A DNA stretch of 38,936 bases, from assembly GCF_905232215.1 (NCBI RefSeq), contig NZ_CAJNKE010000017.1, forward strand, positions 1-38,936, given 5' to 3'. The position numbers were made by a program, and so were the translations under genes. The DNA is from Burkholderia sp. LMG 13014 (GTDB lineage Bacteria > Pseudomonadota > Gammaproteobacteria > Burkholderiales > Burkholderiaceae). Positions 15,950-23,602 of this stretch are shown one piece after another; the stretch's first letter is position 1; each line of letters begins with the position of its first letter. The notes under the pieces are model-generated. The model did not search any database. It saw only the letters and a program-made list of their open reading frames with translations, and was not told where the DNA came from.

Positions 15950-16771
15950 ATGCAAATTATTTTTGACAGGAAATACCGCCCGCACCGGATGTCGCTGGGC
16001 GCAATCGCGATGTCGCTTGCCTCGTCGATCGCCAGCGCGAACATGCTGGTCTATCCGATGGCGGCGTCGATCGGCACTGGCAAGGAGTCGGCTGCCGAGC
16101 TGCGCATCTATTCGAAATCCGATGCGACGCAATACGTGAAGGCGATCGCGAAGCGCGTGATCGATCCGGCGACGGATCACGAGCGCGAGGAGGCCGGCAT
16201 GAACTCCGGCGACGACGCGATCGTGATCTCGCCGGCCAAGTTCGCGTTGCCGGCCGGTGGCACGCGGCTCGTGCGGGTGATCCCGCTCGGCGTGCCGCAG
16301 AAGGAGGCGCTGTATCGCGTCTATCTGCAGCCTGCGGCGGCGCCGTCAGACGACGAATCCGGCGCACCGGGTGATGTCTCCGGCAAGGTCAACTTCAGCC
16401 TCGTCTGGGCGCCGCTCATCCGTGTGCTGCCGAAGACGGTCGTGCCTGATTTCAACGTGTCGAACGGCGCACTGGTCAATACCGGCAACGTCCGGATCGG
16501 CTTGCTCGAAGCCGGCGCGTGCCAGTCCGAGCAGGACGAAGCATCGTGCGAGTGGAAAAAATTTGATCGCAGCGTCTACCCGGACCAGCAATTCACGCTG
16601 AAGGGGCTGCGTGCCGCACCTTATGTGCGAATCCGATATCGAGTAGGGGGAATGGCAGACGTACAGCAGAAGGTTGTGCGTGCGCATTCCGTCGACGCGA
16701 TGAACGCGCCGAGCGCAAATAACGAGACCCAGGCGGGTCACACCATTGTTTCAACCAACCAGAAGGACTAA
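15950..16771 (+). CDS. cblB: Cable-pilus periplasmic chaperone
   Basis: The protein has 273 residues. A signal peptide (hydrophobic core LGAIAMSLASSIASA) ends before NMLVYPMAASIG, which starts the mature chaperone. Features of the alpha (CS1-type) usher-family chaperones are visible: SAAELRIYSKSDATQYVKA in the first domain, VISPAKFALPAGGTRLVRVI, and LYRVYLQP in the F/G strand region. It should hold pilin and adhesin subunits in the periplasm and hand them to the usher. The start is either 15950 or the ATG at 15989; neither has a good ribosome site. It precedes the pilin gene by 3 bp and is surely co-transcribed with it. Confidence 0.88.
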   Translation: MQIIFDRKYRPHRMSLGAIAMSLASSIASANMLVYPMAASIGTGKESAAELRIYSKSDATQYVKAIAKRVIDPATDHEREEAGMNSGDDAIVISPAKFALPAGGTRLVRVIPLGVPQKEALYRVYLQPAAAPSDDESGAPGDVSGKVNFSLVWAPLIRVLPKTVVPDFNVSNGALVNTGNVRIGLLEAGACQSEQDEASCEWKKFDRSVYPDQQFTLKGLRAAPYVRIRYRVGGMADVQQKVVRAHSVDAMNAPSANNETQAGHTIVSTNQKD

Positions 16772-16774
16772 CCC

Positions 16775-17275
16775 ATGCTGAAATTCATTCCGATCGCTGC
16801 CGCCGCCCTGATGTCGATGTCGGCGCACGCCGTTCAGAAGGACATCACCGTCACCGCCAACGTCGACACGACGCTCGAAATGCTGTCGGCGGACGGCTCG
16901 GCACTGCCGACCACCATGCAGATGCAATATCTGCCGGGCTCGGGCCTTCAGGCCGCGCAGGTGAACACGAAGATCTTCACCAACGACAAGGCGAAGGATC
17001 TGCAGATTCGCCTCGCGAGCACGCCGGCGCTGAAGAACCAGACGAATCCGGGCGCAGCGGAGATTCCGCTGGCGGTCAAGCTGGGCGCCACCGAGGTGAC
17101 CACCACGGCGACGACGCTGAAGGTGGCTGAGCTGTTCCCGGGCGAACTGGCGCAAGGCTCGAACGTGCTGCCGCTGTCGATCGAACAGACGAAGGTCGAA
17201 CCCGTCACGGCTTCCGGCAACTACCAGGGGCTCGTCAGCGTGATTCTTACGCAGAGCGCGGCGTCGGGCAGCTAA
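16775..17275 (+). CDS. cblA: Major cable-pilus subunit
   Basis: The 166-residue protein has a signal peptide cleaved after SAHA, giving mature VQKDITVTANVDTTLEM. That N-terminus, the following ADGSALPTTMQMQYLPGSG and the lack of any cysteine match the CS1/CooA class of alpha-fimbrial pilins, including CblA of B. cenocepacia. Subunits are thought to join by donor-strand exchange through the N-terminal segment. In B. cenocepacia cable pili mediate aggregation and binding to epithelial cells. A hairpin with a T-run directly follows the gene, so pilin transcript should exceed that for the usher. The match to cblA is by recall, not alignment. Confidence 0.9.
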   Translation: MLKFIPIAAAALMSMSAHAVQKDITVTANVDTTLEMLSADGSALPTTMQMQYLPGSGLQAAQVNTKIFTNDKAKDLQIRLASTPALKNQTNPGAAEIPLAVKLGATEVTTTATTLKVAELFPGELAQGSNVLPLSIEQTKVEPVTASGNYQGLVSVILTQSAASGS

Positions 17276-17293
17276 GCCCTTCGCCGTATCGAC

Positions 17294-17326
17294 GGGCGCG
17301 CCTGACCGGCGCGCCCGGTATTTTTT
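17294..17326 (+). terminator. Attenuator-type hairpin between pilin and usher genes
   Basis: A perfect 9-bp stem, GGGCGCGCC (17294-17302), loop TGACC and GGCGCGCCC (17308-17316), then GGTA and six Ts. It stands 19 bp after the cblA stop and 33 bp before the usher start, inside the expected operon. Partial termination here would lower usher and adhesin relative to pilin. Confidence 0.8.
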
Positions 17327-17358
17327 GGCAGTCCTTCGCAATTCTTCCATATTCCCGC

Positions 17359-20061
17359 ATGATTCCATTCGATCTCAAGAAGACCGTTGTCGCGTGCCTG
17401 AGCGCTTTGTGTGTGATGGACCTCGTGTCCCCCGCACACGCCGCCTCGGCCGTGCCGCCGGGATTCGAGGACATCGTGACGGGACACGAAGAGCGCATCA
17501 ACGTCAATTTCCTCGGCAAGCCGCTCGGCCTGATCCGGGTATTCGTGACACCGGAAACCGTACGCTTCGAGGATCCCGAGCGCCTGGTCCAGATGCTCGG
17601 CTCGCAAATCGATCCGACGGCGAATGTATCGCTGATCGGCGATGCGCTGTCGAAGTCGATGGCGCGCAACGGCAACCTCGCGTGTGCCGGACAGGCCGGC
17701 GTGAACGGCTGCGGGTATGTCGACACGGACAGCGCGGCCGTGATCTACGACGAAAGCGACGGCAACATCGAGCTGTTCCTGTCGCGCGCCTGGTTGAGCA
17801 CCGAACAGCGCGATCAGCGCTTTCGCGAGCCGTCGTCGATGACGGAAAACGCGCTGATCCATCAACAGACGATCAACCTGTCGGGCGGGCGCGGATACGA
17901 AAGCTTGTCCGTGTCCGGCACGGGCGCGCTCGGCATCACGCCGAAGAGTTTCATCGGCGGGAACTGGAACTTTACCCATACGAGCTATTCGAGCGCATCG
18001 GACAGCCACGTCCAGTTGCAGGACCTGTACTACCGCCACGATATCGGCGCGCAGCATTACGCGCAGGCCGGTCGAATGGACAACCGCAACCTCGCGAGCG
18101 CGCTCGGGGGCAACTTCGGGTTCACGATGCTGCCGGTCGGCACGCTCGACGGCGTGCGCGTCGGCACGACGCTGGCTTATGTGAACCCCGAAGTCGCGGA
18201 ACAAGGCACGCCGGTCACGCTGCTGTTGCCGCGCGATTCGCGCATCGACGCGTACCGCGGGAACGAGCTGCTGGGCACGTTCTACATGAAGGCCGGCGTC
18301 AATGCGCTCGATACGTCGCGCTTTCCCGAAGGCACGTATCCGCTGACGTTGCGCATTTTCGAGAACGGCATGCAAGTGCGCACGCAGACGACGCCGTTCA
18401 CGAAGACCGGCGGTGGCATCAATTCACGCACGCGGCAATGGTTCGCGCAGGCCGGCCGCGCGGCCGACCAGGGCGCGCCGGACGGTGTGGCCGCGGCGGC
18501 CGGCGTGCGGATTCCGCTGTTGCGCGAGATGGCGCTGACGAGCGGCGTCGCGACCGTCGGCCGGCACGTATACAGCGAAACGGCGCTCGAGTGGCGCCAC
18601 GCGTTCCCGCTGGGTGTACTTTCCGCCGGCGGTTCGTTCTTCATCGGGAACGACGGTTCGCGCGGCAACACGCAGCAGATTTCATTTGCGGACGGCGTGT
18701 CGTGGAGCGTGTATCGCTACCAGATGCGCGGCGCGGCGTGCAGCGGCCCGGCGGTGTCCTATCGCGACGTCGGCTGCTACGACATGCTGAACGCGAGCGT
18801 GTCGTTTCCGCTCGGAAACTGGTCGGCGATGCTCGGCTACACGTACAACAAGAGCGTCGGGCGGTCGCTATACCAGTCGGTCGATACGTCGGACCGTCCG
18901 TGGGCAACACCCGTCGTCCGTCAGGGCGACCAGGTGTCGCGCGCGCTCCAGGTTGCGTTGTCGCGGTCCGTGACATGGCGCAAGGTCAGCGCGAACCTGC
19001 GCGTCGGCGCGTATGCGAACCGCAACACGGGCGCCGGCAGCGAGTACGGCGGCTACGTCGGCGTGACGCTGTCGATGGCCGAACCCGCGATGCAGGCGGG
19101 ACGCGCGTCTGCCTATACGTCGGCGGGCGTCGATGTGCGCACGGATCGCAACAGCACGACGACGAACTACACGCTCGACCGCAACTGGAACTGGCAGGGC
19201 GATACCTATCGGGAACTCGCGCTCGGCCTGTCGGGCTATGGCGCCGACAGCCTGACGGGCACCGTGCAGGGCCGCTGGAAGGGGCGCTACGGCGATGTCG
19301 CCGGTGCCGTCGCGAACAGCTACAGCCGCGACAGCGGCGGCAACCAGCCGTCGGTGACGGCGAGCTATGCGTCGTCGTTCGCGGTCGCCCGGCAGGGCGT
19401 GTTCCTGGGCGCGTCCGCGTCGCAGTCGGACCCGCTCGCGGGCTTCGCCGTCAGGGTCGGCAAGCGTGCCGATGCGAGCGGCATGGCGGCCGAGGTGAGC
19501 AGCGCGTCGAGCACGAAAATCAAGGTCGGGTTCGGGCAGCGCGCGTTGCTGCCGGTGTCCGCGTTCACGCCCGTGACGACCGAAGTGAGCGACGCGGGTG
19601 CGCGGGCGTCCGCCGGCGCGACGAGCGTGACCGAGGGGCTCGGCAAGCGCACGCTGTTCATGGTACCGGGGCAGCTTGCGCTGCGCGACGTCGATGCGAA
19701 AGTGACGTACACCTATGTCGGCCAGGCATTCTCGGCGCGCGGCATGCCGCTGTCGGACAGCGTGATTCTCAACGGCGCGATGTCGCCGATCGACAGCCAG
19801 GGTGGATTTATTGCCGAACTTGACCATAAGGAAAACGAATTGTTTGTCGTGGATGGCCCGACGCTGATGCGTTGCCCGCTGCACGTGAAGCGCCGGCAGG
19901 ACGTGCTGATGATGGTCGGCAAGGTGCGCTGCGATGTGGCCGGCCCCGACGCGCTGCCGGATGCGCTGCGCAAGCAGGCCCGCGTACAGAAGCTGCTGCA
20001 GCACCGATACGTGATGTCGATGCGCGAGCGGACGGAGGGCGTGGCCGGTACGGCCCGGTAG
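17359..20061 (+). CDS. cblC: Outer-membrane usher of the cable pilus
   Basis: The protein has 900 residues, slightly longer than classical ushers and of the CooC/CblC type. It has a signal peptide (core ACLSALCVMDLVSPAHA), an N-terminal domain with INVNFLGKPLGLIRVFVTPE, and a long stretch of alternating strands with aromatic ends such as NWSAMLGYTYNKSVGRSLYQ typical of the beta-barrel. The C-terminal part (GGFIAELDHKENELFVVDGP, then MRCPLHVKRRQDV) has the paired cysteines of the usher tail. It forms the pore through which chaperone-subunit complexes are assembled. The ribosome site is weak, which with the upstream hairpin would keep the protein scarce relative to pilin. Confidence 0.92.
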   Translation: MIPFDLKKTVVACLSALCVMDLVSPAHAASAVPPGFEDIVTGHEERINVNFLGKPLGLIRVFVTPETVRFEDPERLVQMLGSQIDPTANVSLIGDALSKSMARNGNLACAGQAGVNGCGYVDTDSAAVIYDESDGNIELFLSRAWLSTEQRDQRFREPSSMTENALIHQQTINLSGGRGYESLSVSGTGALGITPKSFIGGNWNFTHTSYSSASDSHVQLQDLYYRHDIGAQHYAQAGRMDNRNLASALGGNFGFTMLPVGTLDGVRVGTTLAYVNPEVAEQGTPVTLLLPRDSRIDAYRGNELLGTFYMKAGVNALDTSRFPEGTYPLTLRIFENGMQVRTQTTPFTKTGGGINSRTRQWFAQAGRAADQGAPDGVAAAAGVRIPLLREMALTSGVATVGRHVYSETALEWRHAFPLGVLSAGGSFFIGNDGSRGNTQQISFADGVSWSVYRYQMRGAACSGPAVSYRDVGCYDMLNASVSFPLGNWSAMLGYTYNKSVGRSLYQSVDTSDRPWATPVVRQGDQVSRALQVALSRSVTWRKVSANLRVGAYANRNTGAGSEYGGYVGVTLSMAEPAMQAGRASAYTSAGVDVRTDRNSTTTNYTLDRNWNWQGDTYRELALGLSGYGADSLTGTVQGRWKGRYGDVAGAVANSYSRDSGGNQPSVTASYASSFAVARQGVFLGASASQSDPLAGFAVRVGKRADASGMAAEVSSASSTKIKVGFGQRALLPVSAFTPVTTEVSDAGARASAGATSVTEGLGKRTLFMVPGQLALRDVDAKVTYTYVGQAFSARGMPLSDSVILNGAMSPIDSQGGFIAELDHKENELFVVDGPTLMRCPLHVKRRQDVLMMVGKVRCDVAGPDALPDALRKQARVQKLLQHRYVMSMRERTEGVAGTAR

Positions 20062-20136
20062 CAGGCACGACGGTAGCCGGCCATTGCCGCACGCTGCCGT
20101 TGGCGATGTCGAGAACATAAGGGAACAGCCATTCAA

Positions 20137-21306
20137 ATGATTCAAATCAGTCGAATTAGCTGCCGGGCAATTGTCCTGGCAGCCGCGCTGGGCGTGCTCT
20201 CGCTTGATGCGGCGGCAGCCATGAAACTGCCTGCGGACCGCAACGAGACGGTGGAGGCCACGTTGGATCGTGGCGCGCCGCTGGGGGACGTGATGGTATT
20301 CAGCAATGCGTCGGGAGGCTACGACACGGCCGAACCGGAAAAATGGGGGCGAAATTCGTGGACGTGCCAATCGGCCACTGCCACGGCGGACGGTGCGTGC
20401 CCAACGGAGCCGATATGGGTTGCGGCGGGCAATTCGACTGACATCCGGCTTTCGTTCACCGAGCAACAGACCGGTGCAAAGGCCGTGCTGACGCTTCAAG
20501 GAGAGAGCGCGTACCTCAGGCACGTGGATTGCAACGGCAAAGCGAGCCCGGAAGTCACATCGATCGCGCGAACGCCTGTTCATATGGCGCAGTCGGCTAC
20601 CGTGGCCAATTGCCCGACCAATTCCATTACGTGGGACGGTCGCAGCCTCTTCGTCAAGATTCCAGCGGAGGAGCTCAAGAAACTGCCGTCCGGTGGAACC
20701 TGGAAGGCCAACCTCCGGCTGAACCTGAGATTGTGGGGCGCCAGCAATGTGTCGACGCTTGCCACATTCCGGGCGGCGATCAAGCTGAATACGACCGACA
20801 AGAACAACATCCAGGTCTATCTGCCGGAGTTCACGAACGCAACGCCCACCGTCGACCTCAAGCTGCGCAAGCTGCCGAACGGCAGCCGGATGGCGGGCAC
20901 GTCGAACGTCGACATGTGCCTGTACGACGGCTACAACTCGCAGAGCACGTGGTTCGACGTGTCGGCGAGCGACGGCCTCACGATCGACCGCCGCGACAAG
21001 GGCCAGTATTCTGTCCTGCTCGCCTCGGACAAGAGCGGCGCCTATGAGTCGCGCGTCGACTACACCGCGAGCCTGACGTATGCAGGCAAGAAGATCGTGC
21101 TGCCGAACAACGAAACCGTGCGGCTGCAGGGCGTGAACAACAGCGCCGGCCGCTCGGTCTCGCTGCCGGGCATCTCGGTGCCGGTCGTCTGCACGCCGAC
21201 GCCGCTGACGCTCGAGACACCCGAATTCCAGTCGGTCTGGAAGCGACCGGGCAAGTACAGCAACAAGCTGACGATCACCTTCACGCCGTCGTCGGCGAGT
21301 CTCTAG
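20137..21306 (+). CDS. cblD: Cable-pilus minor tip subunit/adhesin
   Basis: A 389-residue exported protein with a signal peptide ending near AAAAM. It is about twice the size of the pilin, like CooD/CblD tip proteins: an N-terminal lectin- or adhesin-type part (residues about 30-230, with cysteines in WTCQSA, GACPTE, VDCNGK and ANCPTN) and a C-terminal pilin-like part (RLQGVNNSAGRSVSLPGISV, final NKLTITFTPSSASL). In the CS1 system the homologue is at the tip and starts assembly. It lies 75 bp after the usher gene and 7 bp before the kinase gene, within one transcription unit. A moderately spaced AAGGGA precedes the ATG. Confidence 0.9.
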   Translation: MIQISRISCRAIVLAAALGVLSLDAAAAMKLPADRNETVEATLDRGAPLGDVMVFSNASGGYDTAEPEKWGRNSWTCQSATATADGACPTEPIWVAAGNSTDIRLSFTEQQTGAKAVLTLQGESAYLRHVDCNGKASPEVTSIARTPVHMAQSATVANCPTNSITWDGRSLFVKIPAEELKKLPSGGTWKANLRLNLRLWGASNVSTLATFRAAIKLNTTDKNNIQVYLPEFTNATPTVDLKLRKLPNGSRMAGTSNVDMCLYDGYNSQSTWFDVSASDGLTIDRRDKGQYSVLLASDKSGAYESRVDYTASLTYAGKKIVLPNNETVRLQGVNNSAGRSVSLPGISVPVVCTPTPLTLETPEFQSVWKRPGKYSNKLTITFTPSSASL

Positions 21307-21313
21307 GGCGATC

Positions 21314-23473
21314 ATGGAAGCAAAGTTCTTCGGGTATCGCCTGATCTGGCTCGGGCTCCTTCGCGCATGGATCGTCGTGCTGCTCGGCGCATCGGTCGGC
21401 GCGAGCGCCGCGACCGCCTGCTGGAAGCCTACCTTCACCGACGAGGAGCTTGGATGGATGCGCGCGCATCCGGTCGTCCATATCGCGGTCGAGGCGAACT
21501 GGCACCCGATCGAGTACATGCGCAACGGCGGGCATGCAGGGCTCGTCGCCGGCTACCTGAACGCGATCTCGAAGATGACCGGGCTTACGTTCCGGACCGT
21601 GCCGGGCACGGAATGGGGCCATGCGTACGAGGCGCTCGCCGCCGACAGGGTCGATCTGCTGCCCGGTGTGTGGCGCGAGCTGGTGCCGGACCGTATCGGC
21701 GTCGGCGCGCTGATCAGTTCGCCGTATCTGGTCGGGCGGCTGACCGTCGTGACGCGCAACAATTCCGCAATGATCTTCGGCCTGCAACGGCTCAAGGACC
21801 GCCGCGTTGCAATCAAGGGGCGCGGCGCGGTCGAGTACTTCGTCCGTCACAGCGGCGTGCCGCTCGACGTGCTGACGTTCGACTCCGAAGAACTCGCGCT
21901 CGGTGCGGTCGCCAACGGCGAAGCCGACGCCGCGCTCGGCGTCGACGTTACGATCCTGCCCATCATGCGCCGGCAATTCACCGGCCAGCTTTACATGTCC
22001 GGCATGCTGGCCGACCGCCCGGTGTCGCTCGCGATGCTCACACGCTCCGACCTGCCGATTCTTGCATCGATCATCGACAAGTCGCTCGCGGCCATTCCCG
22101 TCAGCGAGACGGCCGGAATTACGCGGGATGCGATCGAACTGGGTGACTACGGCAAACCGACGATCCGCTCGATCGTGCATTATCGTGCGCCGGTGGTGTT
22201 CGCGATTGCCGTGGCGCTGCTCGCGTTCGCGCTGCTCGCCTACCTGTCGTGGAAATCGCGCGCGGCCGCCATCCGCAGCAAGCGCGACAAGGCGATGTTC
22301 CTCGCGTTCGTCAGCCATGAGATTCGCACGCCGATGCAGACTGTCCTGTCGTCGCTCGAATTCCTGCAGCGCTCGCGGCTTTCCGTACAGCAGGCCGGCC
22401 GCGTGGAGGCGGCCGTATCGGCTTCCGGGACGCTGTTGACGCTGCTCGACGATATCCTTGAATACTCGCGCCTCGAGTCGCGCAAGGTCACGCTGTCGCT
22501 GCAGACAGTCGAACTCGCGTCGTGGGCCAGACAAGCCGTCGACATGGTGCGTTGGCGTGCCGAGCGAAAGGCGCTTGCGTTGACACTCGATGTTTCGGGT
22601 CCACCGTCGTTATGTGTCGTCATCGATCCCGTGCGCGTGCGCCAGATCGTGCTGAATCTGCTCGTCAACGCGATCAATTTCACGCCGGCCGGGGTCGTCG
22701 CGCTGCGTGTCCGCTATGTGGCCACGCGCCACGGGCGCAGTGGCGTGCTGCGCTTCGAAGTGCGCGATAGCGGCATCGGTATCGCGCCGGATCGCATCGG
22801 ACATGTTTTCGATGCGTACTGGCAGGCGGGTCGGTCCGCGCAACAGAGTGTCGAAGGCAGCGGGCTCGGACTCGCGATCTGCAGCGAGCTCGTCACGCTG
22901 ATGCGCGGCACGATCACCGTCGACAGCGTGCCGCACGTGGAGACGGTTTTCACGGTGCAGTTGCCGGTCTTTGCGGCGGAGGGCGGGCTTGTGCCGCTGC
23001 CTTCCGTCCCCGCTCCGGTTCCCGCGCAGGGAGCCGCACCGGACGCGCGGGCGTGCCGAGAGGCGTCGCGGATCCTGATCGTCGACGACCATGAAGCGGT
23101 TCGGGCCGCATTGCTGGATCAGTGCGAGGAACTGGGCTGCATCGGGCTGGCGGAGGGGACGGGCGAGGCGGCGCTGCGGCGGCTCGCGGACGGATGCGTG
23201 GACTTGGTGCTGCTCGATTGCAATCTGCCGGACATCGACGGTTATGCGCTTGCACGCATGATTCGGCAGGACGAAGCCGCGCGGCAGCTCCGGCATGTTC
23301 CGATCGTCGCGATCTCGGCCGTCACCGGCGATGCACACAAGATGCGCTGCTTCGATAGCGGGATGGATGGCGTGCTCGGCAAGCCGCTGCGGCTCGAGGC
23401 GCTGAGACAGATGATCGCGATGTGGTGTCCGGGGTACGCGGATGTCGGCGCCGACGCATCGTCGGTGGAATGA
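21314..23473 (+). CDS. cblS: BvgS-like hybrid sensor histidine kinase without Hpt
   Basis: The protein has 719 residues. Order: leader helix (10-33), one periplasmic solute-binding-type (family 3) sensor (about 45-285; VEANWHPIEYM, LPGVWRELVPDRIG, VANGEADAALG), a membrane helix at about 293-314, HisKA with His335 in SHEIRTP, HATPase (N-box NLLVNAINF, G1 DSGIGI, G2 GSGLGLAICSEL) and a receiver with Asp635 in LLDCNLPDIDGYAL. It ends about 50 residues after the receiver's GKPLRLEAL motif, with no Hpt. There is no PAS linker like that of BvgS. It follows cblD by only 7 bp with AGGGCG before the ATG, so pilus and kinase are co-expressed. The letter S rests on gene order in the known cluster. Confidence 0.9.
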   Translation: MEAKFFGYRLIWLGLLRAWIVVLLGASVGASAATACWKPTFTDEELGWMRAHPVVHIAVEANWHPIEYMRNGGHAGLVAGYLNAISKMTGLTFRTVPGTEWGHAYEALAADRVDLLPGVWRELVPDRIGVGALISSPYLVGRLTVVTRNNSAMIFGLQRLKDRRVAIKGRGAVEYFVRHSGVPLDVLTFDSEELALGAVANGEADAALGVDVTILPIMRRQFTGQLYMSGMLADRPVSLAMLTRSDLPILASIIDKSLAAIPVSETAGITRDAIELGDYGKPTIRSIVHYRAPVVFAIAVALLAFALLAYLSWKSRAAAIRSKRDKAMFLAFVSHEIRTPMQTVLSSLEFLQRSRLSVQQAGRVEAAVSASGTLLTLLDDILEYSRLESRKVTLSLQTVELASWARQAVDMVRWRAERKALALTLDVSGPPSLCVVIDPVRVRQIVLNLLVNAINFTPAGVVALRVRYVATRHGRSGVLRFEVRDSGIGIAPDRIGHVFDAYWQAGRSAQQSVEGSGLGLAICSELVTLMRGTITVDSVPHVETVFTVQLPVFAAEGGLVPLPSVPAPVPAQGAAPDARACREASRILIVDDHEAVRAALLDQCEELGCIGLAEGTGEAALRRLADGCVDLVLLDCNLPDIDGYALARMIRQDEAARQLRHVPIVAISAVTGDAHKMRCFDSGMDGVLGKPLRLEALRQMIAMWCPGYADVGADASSVE

Positions 23474-23602
23474 CGCCGTCGCGAGCCGGCTTCGACGCGC
23501 GAGGCGAGCCCGTGTCGCCCGCAGGGGCGCGCGTGCATGGTCGAGCGTCGACGTTTCTGCGGCGGTGGGCCAGGGCGTCGTCGGTGCCGGAGGTCCTCCG
23601 GT

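Noticed and set aside
18868-21525. 885-codon open frame on the minus strand across the usher and adhesin genes
   Set aside because: It is antisense to two clear genes, is rich in arginine and alanine in low-complexity runs, and is the expected by-product of high-GC coding DNA.
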